From Hibiscus mutabilis (lineage: Eukaryota > Streptophyta > Magnoliopsida > Malvales > Malvaceae), in assembly GCA_019671005.1 (NCBI GenBank), contig CM033745.1:20946921-21010920 (forward strand): a stretch of DNA of 64,000 nt. The letters are read 5' to 3'. The stretch's first letter is position 1, and each line of letters starts with the position of its first letter. The notes below the pieces were generated by a model that made no database searches, was not told the origin of the DNA, and saw nothing but the letters and a program-made list of their open reading frames with translations. Made by a program: the position numbers and the translations under genes. Shown piece after piece: positions 49,066 to 61,143 of this stretch.

Positions 49066-49432
49066 TTCTAAAAACTCTTTTAAAATAGCTAATTAAGGGA
49101 TAAATTCTAATATTAGACTTTAGGAAAACAACTCCTTAAAGATTCAAAGTTTTGATCACTTTACAAAACTATCACTAAAACCAATTTTCAAACCTTAGAT
49201 TTTGGTCACTAGTCCAAAATGTCCAATTTCCAAAACTTATTTCCCAAAATTGATTTCACCAAAATCTTACATATATTTAATAAGGATGTTAGAAAATTCT
49301 TCCCAAAACATTTTCTCACCCAAAAAAATTTATTCCAAATTTAAATTCTCGAACTAACCTGAATCTCTAAACCGGTCCACCGGACCGCCTAATCAGCCCA
49401 AAAACCACTAGGCCCAAAATTGGGGCATTACA
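49066..49432 (-). mobile_element. 3' LTR of chromovirus T, 5' start
   Basis: On the minus strand it starts TGTAATGCCCCAATTTTGGG at 49432. It matches the first 340 bases of the solo LTR at 11064. It is preceded on the minus strand by a purine tract (AAGTGAGGGAGAGT) that ends the internal region. Confidence 0.88.
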
Positions 49433-51235
49433 ACTCTCCCTCACTTAAGAAATTTCATCCTCGAAAATTACTTAGAGGAAACAAATGGGTAAATTGCTCC
49501 AACATGTCTGCCTTACTTTCCCAAGTGGCTTCTTCAACACCACAGTGTCGCCACAACACATTAACAAGTTCAATCGTCTTGCCATGAAGAACTTTACTGC
49601 TGGAGTCAAGAATCTCTACAGGCTCTTCATCATAAGACAGATTCAGCCTCAACTCAATCTCTTCCACTGGCATAACATGCGAGGGATCCGACCGATACCT
49701 CCGCAACATCAATACATAAAACACATTATGTATTTTCTCTAGCTTGGGAGGCAACCTCAACCGATAAGCCACATGATCTATACATTCCACAACCTTATAA
49801 GGTCCAACAAACCTCGGACTAAGCTTACTATTATGTCCGAACCACATCATTTTTCCATGGTGACACTTTCAAGAACACACGATCATCAACCGCGTATTCA
49901 ATTTCTCTACGCCTTAAATTCGCGTAAGACTTATGTCGATCCGTGGCTATTTTGAAGCAATCACAAACAAGCTTCAGTTTTTCATTCATGTCATTCAACA
50001 AATTCGGTAAAGAAACATGTTTTTCCCTATCCTCATCCCAACACAAATGCATACAACACTTCCTGCCATACAAAGCCTCATACAGTTTTATTTGTATACT
50101 CGCTTGCTAACTATTGTTATAAGAAAATTCTACCAAAGGCAACTGCTTCTCCCAGGTTCCTTGGAACTCAATTACGCAACATTTGAACATATCCTCAAAA
50201 ACTTGGATAACGCGCTCTGACTGATCATCCATCTGAGGATGATATGTGGTACTAAAACTCAAACTTGTACCCAAGGAACGGTGCAAACACTCCCAAAACC
50301 TTACTGTAAACTTGGGGTTTCAATCCGAAACAATGGACTTGGGTACCTCGTGCAAACGCACAATCTTAGCAATATACAAGCTCGCCAACCTATCCAAGGT
50401 ATATGTCGTATGCACTGGCACAAAATGCGCACACTTTGTAAACTGATCAACAATCACCCAAATGGAATCCTTTTTGGTCGGTGTCAAAGGTAACCCCGAC
50501 ACAAAATCCATGGTGATCCTCTCCAATTTCCATTCCGGTACCCTCAATGGTTGCAACAAACTGGAAGAAAACTGATGTTCAGCCTTTACACGTTGACATA
50601 CCATGCACTTAGCCACAAAATCAGCCACATCCTTTTTCAAGCCAACCCAATAATACGATTCATTCAACCCATGATACATCTTGGTACTACTAGGATTTAT
50701 ATCAAAAGGACTAGAATGTACCTCAGTCAAAATAATGTGCCTCAACTCCGAATCATCCGTTATCACTATTCGACCCTTGAAACACAAAACCCCATCATCA
50801 TCAAAATAAAAATTTGTCGGTTTACCATCCGATATGTCCTTAACATGAGGAACCAAATAAACATCATAAGGTTGCTTCACCTTAACCATTTACGGCAAAG
50901 TAGACTTGACTTGCAACTCAGCCAATAACCCACCGTCTCTTGTCACACTCAACCTTGCAAACATTTCCCTAAGCTCAATTGTAACCTTACGGCTCAACGC
51001 GTTTGCTTCCATGTTAGCCTTTCTAGGAGGATACTCAATCGTCAAATCGTAATCCTTAAGCAACTCAAGCCATCTTTTTTGCCTAAGATTCAAATGCTTT
51101 TGAGACATCAAATATTTCAAACTCTTGTGATCCGTAAAAATAACACACTTTTTGCCATAAAGATAATGTCTCTAAATCTTCAAAGCAAACACTACCACTA
51201 CAAGCTCCAAATCATGAGTCGGATAATTCGGGAAA
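49433..51235 (-). pseudogene. Chromovirus T RNase H C-terminus, integrase and chromodomain, broken
   Basis: Read from 51235 leftwards: NYPTHDLEL of RNase H, SRK-type end near 50980, then integrase zinc domain near 50640-50790. There the second zinc His is Asn (INPSSTKMY) while the CMVC pair is intact. The core follows with MDFVSGLPLTP and IVSD (two catalytic Asp kept) and the SERVIQ Glu region across a stop. Then come the YEALYGRKC block near 50070, the GPYKVV module near 49800 and a chromodomain near 49480-49620 (VLWRHCGVEEATWE). The right edge meets Athila RNase H. It complements 6437-8814, with only the RT thumb to RNase H start missing. Confidence 0.9.
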
Positions 51236-51420
51236 CTCAAAACCCCAACTCATGAGATGGGTATTGCTCCTCTAAGACTTTGATCTAGAAATTTGTGATA
51301 AAAAAGGAATCGAGAACTCAGTGGCCGACCATCTAAGTCGAATCCTCCAAGACAAGAATTCCAATCCAATCAAAGAAGAATTTCCCGATGAATAACTTTC
51401 TGCGAAGAATTAAAGGGAGT
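51236..51420 (+). pseudogene. Athila-type RNase H C-terminus
   Basis: The plus-strand frame gives MRWVLLL, a stop (TAA in place of CAA near 51281), DFDLEICDKKG and VADHLSR, the end of Athila RNase H, then EEFPDE. Integrase is absent. It shows that the minus-strand T half is bordered on both sides by Athila sequence in plus orientation. Confidence 0.85.
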
Positions 51421-52920
51421 TACGTCTAGCCAAAGATATTAAACAAAAGCATTCGTGAGAGGCAACCCATGTTTTATTTTTTATTCTTTTTATTATTCTT
51501 TTGTTATGATTTTTTACAGTTTTCTTTCTCTTTTTAGGTACAATGAGTAGCACTTATGGAAAAAAATGCAATCGCGCTTCATGTTCTTCAGGCAAAACAA
51601 ACCACGATTTAAATATGCCCACGCTTCCTTTCCCATCCACGCCCTAAACCATCACATACCGAATAAAGGAGCATTCTTTTCCCTTACAACTTTTATTGCT
51701 TTATTTTATGCATGATGATTTTATGATTGAGGATAATGCTTAGTTTAAGTGTGGGGTAGAGGCTTTTGGTTGAAAATTTTTGTTTAAATCTTGATTAGTT
51801 TTGCCGAAAATAATAGGAAGAAAATATGTGAAATTCATGCTTATTAATGACTTAGAAAATTCCTTTCACATTGAAAATTTTTCTTATAACCAACATGCTG
51901 AAATTTTTAAGATTCGGATCCTAAAGTAAAAATGAGACTGATATGAAGAGTAAAATAGGATTGATAAGAACATTTTAGCCTTGCAAATCGTTGCTTGATT
52001 AATTGATTCGATAGTTGGATGGATAAAATTGGACACAACATAAGCCACTTTTGTGAGATTTGAGCCTAATAAGCATACATCTTTTATGCTTCATATTTTT
52101 TTTCATTGAGTGATTGTCTAACATGATTACTTTTTTCTAGAACTTGCGATGTTATACATGTTAAGACCACATAGGATCGAATTACTTGAGATGATTAAGG
52201 CACTTAGTTATGAACCTTGAGCCAAAAAGCCTACATTGGTAGATATGACCACTAGAGAACCACTTTTGATCCCGAGCCTTTTGTTTGGAAATTAACCACA
52301 TTACAAGCCTAATTCCTTTTTGTTGATTTCCCCAATTTGCACCTGAATTTGGAGAACTACACATTTTCCTTACTTGAAAGAAAAGAGAGAAAATCAAGTA
52401 AAAGAAAAAGGAAAGGGAGAAAATCTTGAAAATAAGGAAAAGAAAAAAAATCAAAGAGAAAATTGTCTTGTTTGTTCAAAAAGATTATTCAAAGGAAAGA
52501 AAAGACAAAAAGTACGAAAAAGATTGAATCTTTGTTTCTCCCAAAATTAAATTTGTGCAAAAAGCTTGATACAAAAGAGAAAAGGAGTGTGAATTTCTTC
52601 GATTCAAAAAGCCTAAAAGACCTTCTCATCATACCTTGTCCTAAGCCACGTTACAACCAAATTCAAAGACCTTTTGATCTTGTAATTCGGCCCAACTAGT
52701 GGTGGAGATGTGATGTATTTGCAAGCCTAAAGTAAGATTCTTTTTATTATTCTATGAGCGTGTTTAATTTTATTCCATCTTTGACTCTATGATAATTAAT
52801 TGGGTGATTATTTGCTTGTGCTAAATTGCAATCATTGACTTATTACTTCTCTTATCCTTTCTATTTACCAAAAGGACCCTAGGTTTTGAGTTTCAATATG
52901 CTTGCGGACAAACATAATCC
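51421..52920 (+). mobile_element. Athila/Tat-type 3' non-coding region
   Basis: A GAGAGGCAACCCATG motif at about 51452, the AAGTGTGGGG motif at 51747-51756, and a second AAGTGTGGGG at 52921-52930 just before an LTR. The region between is AT-rich with a purine-rich tract at 52375-52530. No domain recognised; the two AAGTGTGGGG copies suggest a duplicated polypurine tract or two joined elements. Confidence 0.6.
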
Positions 52921-52930
52921 AAGTGTGGGG
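52921..52930 (+). promoter_or_regulatory. Polypurine tract of an Athila/Tat-type element
   Basis: AAGTGTGGGG lies five bases before the TGATAAGTC start of an LTR. Confidence 0.78.
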
Positions 52931-52935
52931 ATATA

Positions 52936-53896
52936 TGATAAGTCTAATATTTGCATATTTTTCACACATATATACGTATATTTTAGTGTTCTAATCCAAC
53001 TATAAATCTATGTTTTAACAAGTATTTGATTTTTGTAAGGATTTCGACAACTAAAGGATAATAGATGCTTAAAAGAGAAGTTTCAGTTGGATTTGGATTT
53101 TAAGGAGCACTTAACATAAGAAGAGGAATTCTACTTCAAGTTGAACTTTTATGTTTTATATTATATTTGGAGTAGGATAGAGTTTTAAATTAAATCTTAT
53201 TGTAATTCCTTCTCCTAGTTGATGTAAATGACCTCTATTATAAATAGGGTCATGAGGAGAAGAGAAATCATTCATTCCATAATTCTCATTCTTCTTTTCT
53301 TTTTTGATTTCCTTTCTTCATAAGTTGCTAAACTCTTTTTCTAGTTAAGGTTTAGGTTCGAGGTTGTTAATAAAAGTTTTTAGTGAGATTTCTTGTTCTT
53401 CATCTTCTTCATCTATTTCAAGTATTTTTATATCTTCTACACTTATCCAACATATATATATTGTATTATATATATACGATAACCAGTAGAGGCATCTTTG
53501 ATACAAGTGGTAAGTAACCAAGCAACGGGTTAGAAGGTATGAATTTATATTCTTGATAACTCTTAATTCAGTAAAGCTATTTGATAGGTTTTAATTCTAA
53601 GTGGATTATCTAAGGATTTTAATCTTGATAATAAGAGTTAGTCATTTATGGATTATTAAGTGATTATCTACTAAGTAAGAGAGATTGGGTTTAATTATGG
53701 ATTATCAATTAACCTATAACCAAGCTATTTGAGATTGATGCAGGTTTATCTTTTGTGAAGTTCTATAATCAAAAACTTGGATTAATACACTGAGATCTAC
53801 CTTAACTAGAGTTCCTTTTAATATAGAATTCTCATTTACTTTAATTTGCCTCCTTCAATTCTACTCAAATTCAAACTCCCCCCAATTTACTTTTCT
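52936..53896 (+). mobile_element. 3' LTR start of an Athila/Tat-type element, truncated
   Basis: It starts TGATAAGTCTAATATTTGC, with a TATAAATAGGG promoter-like site near 53240-53250 and an AT-rich body. It is not similar to Athila LTR B (41362-43059), so the two do not form an LTR pair. It is truncated at 53896 by the LTR of element V. Confidence 0.75.
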
Positions 53897-56159
53897 GCTT
53901 ATAGAGTCTTAACTCCCAAGGCAAGTTTATCCATGCTATTCGAATGGCATGAATACAAGGTGGTACCTATTGTTCATTTCATTTCAAACCATTCATGCAT
54001 ATCAATCACAAGCACATTCATATGTATCCAATGTGCGTACCTTATTCTCCAAGCAAGCATGCCATTTCTTACCTTTGGCATAAGCAATGCAACATGTCAA
54101 GCATTTTATTTCATTTGCTTAACACTCAAGTAAACAAGTAGAACATGGCATCAAACAAGTTGTCATTCATATCATTCTTCCCTTAATTAGGCAAATATGT
54201 ATTAGGTCATGTTACATGGGAATTTCATTGTATTAATACAATAGCAAGATTGGCTAGGACCTAAGTCCCAACCCTTAGGATGGTTACACTCACAATACTC
54301 CTAGCTAATCACTTGTCTTGTATCCAAACCCCTTTGCCTCTTGCTTTGGGATGTCCACTCTTTTCTTCCTCTTCCACAACTTGCTGCCCTTGGTCTAGCA
54401 AGCATATCACATACAATTCATCAAAACATTCACATAATGTCACACATATATAGTAGCAATGTCACCACATTTGTACCTAAAATTTAGCTACTGTTTTTAT
54501 GCTTTCTTTTAAGCATTTCTTACTTGTTCATCTCTATATTGTTATTACCTCATTTTAGAACATAAATGGACATATTACAATGTCCCAAAACTATTTTGGA
54601 AACAGTTGTTTCTAGGTGCAAAAACAGTCCCAAACTGCAAAGGACATTGTTGCCTGGCAGTTTGCACACTGTCCCTTTAAATGGCCATATCTTTTAATCC
54701 GTACGTTGGAATTTTGATTAATTTACACTATTGGAAAGATAACAAAATTTTATTTATGACCATATAAGGCATACATTTTAGTTCTAAGCCAATTAATACA
54801 GTTTATTGTTCAAAGACTAGGCATTTACACTGTCTGGACAATTTGCACTGTCTAGCTATTTCTAATTACAGTTTCCATCATAGGACCCAGATTTCATTTA
54901 TGTTTTCAGCTAATGAAAGTAGACATACTAGGGATCATGTCACTAAAATTTCAGCCCTGAATTTGATCTATAAAAATTTGGTGATTTTTCAAAGTTACTG
55001 CCCAGAACAGAGCAATTCTGGGCAGATTGCACCTATTCACATTTTAATTCCTTAAATTCATTTTAACCAATGTTTTGGCCCTATAATTCATTCATGATCA
55101 TGTTCATGCATGTCTTGGCTATCATAATTCACCTAAAAATGTTCTCAAAACATGGCATAGTCATTCTATTCCTAGTTTAATCCATTTGATCACAATTACA
55201 CATCAATTCATCAACTAGGCAGTCCATTACCTAATTTAACTAGTTCAATTAGGTGTAGTCACATTTTCCAAGAAGTTACCTATTCAATTCAATCTTCTTT
55301 TTACCTATTAACATGTTCAAAACAGAGTTCTAAGTTCATTTAGCATGCTTACACAATTTCTCAATCAAAACAAGCCCTAACAAGACTGTTTTCTATCATG
55401 TTCATGTTTCCCAGATTTTCCAGCATTGGTTACTAACAATTTAGCTTGTTTAACACCTTAATTACATTACCTAATCATGATCATGTTCATGTTCAACTCA
55501 TTAGTTCCATTGCTCAATTACATGTTCTAACCATTCAATTCTTACAAAAACATTTCATTTCAAATTTCTAGCAACCTAATTTTGTTACACCATCACTTAC
55601 ACATAAATTCCACTCTAATTCAAGTTATCCATAGTATATACAAGTTCAATTTCATCATTCTCTTCATTTATAACAACTCAACTAAGCATTATACATCATC
55701 TAAATCAGAATTTTATACATGAATCAGTTTGGACAACATGTATTTACCTTAGTAATGCTGCCACCAAGTTGAGTTTAGTTCAATTTCAACTTTACACCAT
55801 AGATTTCAAGCTTTCTCTCACAAGAACCCTCACTCCCTAATTTTCCTCTTCAAATCAGTATAATGAAGAAAATGGATGAAGATGACATCCTTGTAATGGA
55901 TCTAGGAATTTACTATCTTATCCTTAATTAGTTGTTTATCATAGAATTAATCAAGGGCATTAAGGAAATGATAAATTTATCATGCATTCCCCATATTCTT
56001 CATGTTATCCGATTAAGACCTTCAAAATTGGTCTCTTAATTCATTTAGTCTTTCAATTAAGCCATTAACTAATCTAATTAGCCTAAATACAAGTTCAATT
56101 AAGCTATCAACTTAAGCAATTGGTTCCAATACTTCTAGGCTAGAATTTAGGGTGTTACA
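53897..56159 (-). mobile_element. 3' LTR of chromovirus V, 3' end deleted
   Basis: On the minus strand it starts TGTAACACCCTAAATTC at 56159. 53897-55240 repeats 62665-64000 with few differences. About 1.5 kb of the 3' LTR end (61144-62664 equivalent) is missing at the junction with the Athila/Tat LTR. The family matches the solo LTR at 2700-6058. Confidence 0.9.
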
Positions 56160-57590
56160 ATTCTCCCACTTAAATTAAATTCGTCCTCGAATTTACTTGA
56201 ATTGAACAAGTGAGGATATTACTTCCTCATGACTTCTTCAGATTCCCAGGTAGCTTCTTCCACCTTATGGTTTCTCCATAAGATCTTACCAAGGGGAACA
56301 ATCTTGTTCCGAAGTTTCCTTACTTCCTGGTCAAGAATCTGAATAGGTTCTTCTTCGTAGGACAAATCGAGATTCAATTCTACTCTCTAGGAAGAGCTAG
56401 TCGATAGGCCACTAGACCAATTCTTTCAACCACTTCAAATGGTCTGATGTATCGGGGACTGAGCTTCCATTTTCTTCCAAATCTAAGCACTTTCTTCCAA
56501 GGTGAGACCTTTAGGAAGACTTTGTCTCCAATAGCATACTGGATGTCTCTCATTTTCAAGTCAGCATACGCTTTCAGTCTATCGAAAGCTGCCTTCAATC
56601 AATCGTGAATGATGTTGATTTGTTCTTCGGTTTCCCGAAGCAATTGAGGTCCTAGAATCTTGTTCTCTCCCAAGTTGTTCCAGCATAGAGGAGTTCTACA
56701 TCTTTTACCATATAGAGCTTCGAATGGTGCCATTTGAATAGAAGATTGATAGCTATTGTTGTAGGCAAACTCTACAAGAGGTAGGGATTTCTCCCAATTC
56801 TTCCCGAAGTCGATAACACAAGCTCACAACATATCTTCTAGCACTTCAATGATTCTTTCAGATTGGCATTCTAATTGAGAATGATAGGCCGTACTAAGAT
56901 GTACTTTAGCTCTTAGAGCTTTCTGCAGAGAATTCCAGAATCGAGAAGCGAATCGAGGGTCACCATCAGAGATGATTGCTGTAGGTACACCGTGTAACCT
57001 AATTACTTCATAGATTTACAGCTCGGTAAGAGTTTCTAAACTCATGTTCATACGAATAGGGATGAAGTGAGTAGATTTAGTGAATCTATCAACAATCACC
57101 CATACAACATCATTCTTTATTGGAGTAGAAGGATGACCAGTGACAAAGTCCATAGTAATTATATCCCACTTCCACTGGGAAGTTCAATAGGTTGGAGCAG
57201 TCTAGTAGGGACGTGATGCTCGGCTTTGACTCTTTAACAAGTTAAGCACTTGGATACGAAGTCCGTGATTGCAGATTTCATGCCTGGCCACCAGTATAGT
57301 GGCTTTAGGTCCTTATACATCTGAACAGATCCAGGGTGGATCGAGAAAGAACTTTGATATGCTTCTTGCAACATTTCCCGCTTCAATTGTTCATTGTCAG
57401 GAACACAGACTCTAGTTTGGAATAGAGGAGTCCATTTGACTTAAGGGAGAAGTCAGAGCTAGACTCGGAAGTAAGCTTAGACATGATCTTATGAAGATCT
57501 GGATCAACTTGTTGAAGTTCTTTGATCCTCGAGACTAGATTGAATTGATCTTGAAGTTCAGACAAGAATTTTCGGCCCTTGGATAGTCAG
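56160..57590 (-). pseudogene. Chromovirus V integrase with chromodomain, broken
   Basis: From right to left: linker, HHCC zinc region near 57245-57390 (CLTC followed by a stop), the core with MDFVTG near 57150, ISDGDPRF near 56960 (second Asp) and a SERIIEVLEDM Glu region near 56850. Then come YEALYGKRCR near 56710, a GPF-like module near 56430-56480, and a chromodomain near 56230-56330. A purine tract (AAGTGGGAGAAT on the minus strand) links it to the LTR at 56160-56175. Frameshifts occur near 57180 and 56395. Confidence 0.87.
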
Positions 57591-57946
57591 AAATGAGCAT
57601 TGATAGCTGTAGTAGCTACGAAAGAATTAACATGGTCATTAGAATGATTTTCAATAGATTTCTTGCAATACAAGGCACTGTTCAAATTGCTACTTGCATA
57701 ACAAGGCATTGTTTCAAATTGTTTCTTGAATAACAAGGCATTATTCGAATGCTTTCTTACAAGCTAAGAAAGACTCAATTTCAATGGTTACATGTATTTT
57801 AGGCAAAATTCTTATTCGAATGGTAGTTTACTTTTCAAGTAGTGTTCGAATGGTAACTTGTAGCTTACGGAAGCTCTAGATTCATTGTTTGTAAAATAAG
57901 AGAAGGCATGATTCGTATGAATTTAATCAGTATTCTAGATTTAGAA
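57591..57946 (-). repeat. Non-coding spacer with short repeats between RNase H and integrase
   Basis: About 350 bases that do not read as any pol domain. 57664-57770 holds three degenerate units of about 35-38 bases (core ACAAGGCA, then TTCAAATTG or TTCGAATG). Two further TCGAATGGTA copies occur near 57818 and 57847. In chromovirus I the RNase H-integrase linker is short and coding, so this is an insertion or a local expansion. Confidence 0.6.
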
Positions 57947-59290
57947 GTTACCCGAGTATGGTCTGCGACTAAGGGTGTCAGCAACTACGTTTGCTTTCCT
58001 CGGATGGTAGTCGTTAACCAAGTCGTAATCCTTAAGTAATTCGAGCCATCTCCTTTTCCTCAGATTCAAGTCCTTTTGAGTTAGGAGGTATTTGAGACTT
58101 TTGTGATCGATAAATAGATTGAATTTCTCTCTGTATAGATAGTGTCTCCATATCTTGAGAGCAAATACGATAGCTGCTAGTTCTAGATTGTGCGTTGGAT
58201 AATTTGACTCAAGAGTTTTAAGTTGCCTTGAAGCGTAAGAAATTACGTTCCCATCTTGCATTAGGACACAACCGAGTCCTAGATGAGAAGCATCACTGTA
58301 AACAGTGAATTCTTTGCCCGATTTTGGTTGGATGAGTACTAGGGCATGAGTTAGATCTTGCTTAAGTTGATCAAAGCTTCATTGTTGGTTCTCCGACCAA
58401 ACGAAATACGTATCTTTGCGGGTAAGCTTAGTATGGCTTGCGGCAATGGAGGAAAAACCCTTAACAAACCTTATGTAATACCCGACTAAACTGAGAAAGC
58501 TTCGTACCTCGCTTATATTCTTCGGAGGTCTCTAATTTAGAACAGACTGAATCTTGCTTGGATCGACTTTGATTCCTTCAGACGAGATAACGTGGCAGAG
58601 GAAAGAAACTTCTGGTAACCAAAATTCACATTTGGAGAACTTGGCATACAATTGACGTTCTCGGAGTGTTTGCAAGACAATTCGAAGGTTTCAGCATGTT
58701 CTTCCTTATTCTGAGAGTACATCAAGATGTCGTCGATGAAGACAACTACGAATTTGTCGAGATAGGGCTTGAATACCCGATTCATAAGATCCATGAAAGT
58801 AGCCGGAGCATTCGTTAACCCAAATGGCATTACGAGGAATTTGAAGTGGCCATATAGAGTATGAAAGGCTGTCTTGGGTACGTCTTGTTCTTTCACTTTC
58901 ATTTGATAGTACCTCGATCGAAAGTCAATCTTAGAGAATACGGAAGTATCCCTGAGTTGATCAAAAAGATCTTTAATTCTGGGTAGGGATACCGATTATT
59001 GAGAGTGAGCTTGTTTAGCTGATGATAGTCAATACAAAGCTGCATAGTCCCATCTTTTTTCTTTACAAACAGGACTGGAGCATCCTAGGGAGAAGTGCTA
59101 GGTCGTATGAAGCCTTTATCTTGCAACTCCTGAAGTTGTTTCTTTAATTCTTTCAACTCAATAGGTGCCATTCTATAGGGTGTAATGGACACTGGAGTTG
59201 TTCCAGGCTGAACTTCAATCCCGAACTCTACTTCTCTGGTTGGAGGGACATCAAATTTAATTTCATCCTGAAGAATCATTTTAGCAGAGA
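57947..59290 (-). pseudogene. Chromovirus V reverse transcriptase and RNase H
   Basis: RT shows PYRMAPIEL near 59175, KKDGTMQLCIDY near 59050, the PKTAFHTLYGHFKF block near 58870 and the polymerase box FIDDILMYS at about 58715-58745, with both catalytic Asp kept, unlike T and I. RNase H runs from about 58340 to 57960 (ASRQL, NYPTHNLEL, DHKSL, VVADTLSR). Frameshifts lie near 58970 and 58690. Confidence 0.9.
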
Positions 59291-59760
59291 TTGAGGTTAG
59301 TTTCTTGTCTATTAAGAGAATATATTCTTTCCCTAAACCCTGGAGATACAGTCTCCTATGTTGGCAATCTACCTAGGCCTCGTGTTTACTTAACCAATCT
59401 AACCCCAATATCAAGTAAAATTCACAAATTGGAAAGACGTAAAGACCAATAGGAAAAGGGACATTTTGAATGGTCAAGGGAGCTCGCTTGTGGCGCAAGT
59501 TAATGGTTGTTTTTCCTCCTAATGGATTCAAAACTACAAGATTTGATTCAATAGTTTCAGGTTTTAATTTTAGCTTGTTGATCAAGGCAGAACAAACAAA
59601 TGAGTGGGTAGACCCCGAATCAATTAAAGCATATGCAGGACTGGAATTTAACTCAACGGTACCTGTGATAACATTGAGAGCTTTTTCATCATCTTTACCA
59701 CAAATGTGGTACATACAAGCAGGGGCTTGAGATTCCTGATGAGTCTGAGCATTCGAATAG
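59291..59760 (-). pseudogene. Chromovirus V aspartic protease, active-site triad intact
   Basis: ALIDSGSTHSFV near 59590-59640 keeps the canonical DSG, and LILGLDWL near 59395-59420 marks the second half. The frame is open from 59714 to 59373 and then meets a stop at a Trp position. It is the only protease in the window with an unchanged triad. Confidence 0.88.
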
Positions 59761-61000
59761 GGGCCCTTCTGTTTCCCCTGATTCTTGGACTGAGCTTGTT
59801 TGGGTGCTTTGTTTTGGTTAGGAGGAGCTGAAATAACAATTGTAGAAGTTTGATTCGAAGCCTTGTTGGGATTCTGTGGACAATCCCGGATATAATAATC
59901 AGAGGCTCCATATGAGTAGCATAAATTCTGTTAAGCTCTGCACTGGCCAGTATGATGTTTCTGGCAGAACTTGCAAAGAGGGTATTGATTAGCTTTAGCC
60001 TGATTCCCCGTGCTATCAACAGAAACAACAGGGGATGAAGTCTTTATAATCGTTTGAGGTTTCAGGATGTAACTACTCTTCTGATTAAGGGTATAGTTCG
60101 AAGAGTGTCCCTTGGAGTGTTTGGACTTCTTTGACTGCCAGTGTGGCTTGTCATCGTTCCTGGGTCATTTGTCATTCCAGGAGTGTCTGCTCTTGCGTCT
60201 TTCCGAGGCTTTCATCTTCGCCTCAGTAGCAATGGCCCGATTTACCAAATTTTGAAAGTCGGTGATACCTAGAGCAATGAATATAGGGCTTAATTCATCA
60301 TTTGGTCCGTCGATGAACATTCGGCACTTATTAGCCTCAATTTTGATATATTCAGACCCATACTTGCAATATTTACAAAAGTCGCTCACGTATTGCTCAA
60401 TAGGTCAGCCAACTTGTTTAAGATACAAGAATCGCCTTTGGCGCTCGGCCAGATATTGTTCGCTGATATATTTCTTCCTGAACTCATCGAGGAAAAACTT
60501 CCAAGTAATAGACTCCGCAGGAGCAGCTAGGGTAGCGGTTTCCCACCAGCTCAGTGCTTCATCTGCCAACAGAGAAATGGCACACTCGAGTTTATGCTCG
60601 TCAGGACATGGCAATTGTTTAGTCAGAATGCGAGTAGTGGCCTCTAACAAGTACTCAGCTACTTCAGGATTAGCCTCATCGGTGCCAGTAAAAGTATAGG
60701 CCTAATGCTGAGCCAACTTGTCAATAGGGGCTCGACTTACTACAGGATCATGAGGTGGAATCGGATGTTCTCTTTTTAGGGTGGATACGAGATGATCAAG
60801 CATCCCTTTCATGCTTAACAAGCACTCTTGTTTTATAGAATTTACAGCCGGGGCTTCCTGTTAAGTTGCGACCTGAGCTCGAGGTTGAGCTTGTTGTTGC
60901 AGAGGATTCTGCTCTATCCTCACGCTGCCTCCAACGTTAGAGGAGCCTATGGGACTCTCGTCATCCCGAGCAAGTCTTGTTTCAGAAATTCTAGTTCAAT
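59761..61000 (-). pseudogene. Chromovirus V gag, broken
   Basis: A Gln-rich N-terminus near 60860-60920, a capsid-like part (ALSWWETATL near 60540, FFLDEFRKKYISEQYL near 60460-60510), and the CKFCQKHHTGQC region near 59940-59990. The final zinc knuckle near 59885-59930 reads CYSYGASDYYIRDC, with the second Cys and the His both Tyr, so it is inactive. The gag start is not certain. Confidence 0.85.
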
Positions 61001-61125
61001 CAGAAGAATAAGAGTTTTAGTTTTCACATTAAAGTAACAATACAAGCTTATATAAAGTCTCTTAGGTGGCACAATATCCTATATGATGCAAGTGAGCTTA
61101 GTTTAGTCTTAGAACAGACTAAAAA

Positions 61126-61137
61126 ACTCTGATTACA
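61126..61137 (-). promoter_or_regulatory. Degenerate primer-binding site of chromovirus V
   Basis: The minus strand gives TTGTAATCAGAGTT shortly after the LTR end, close to TGGTATCAGAGC but with changes. The flanking stretch (GGTGGCACAAT near 61065 and a GATGCAA motif) resembles 28152-28180 of element II. Confidence 0.65.
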
Positions 61138-61143
61138 AAAAAA

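Noticed and set aside
48832..49071. GC-rich overlapping open frames on both strands as a host gene
   Set aside because: Frames are short and mutually overlapping, with no start context, splice pattern or known domain. The composition alone does not support a gene.
54843..55055. Open frame in the LTR of element V, matched in part near 63600-63810
   Set aside because: It lies in non-coding LTR DNA on the strand opposite to the element, and the frame is not kept in the partner LTR.
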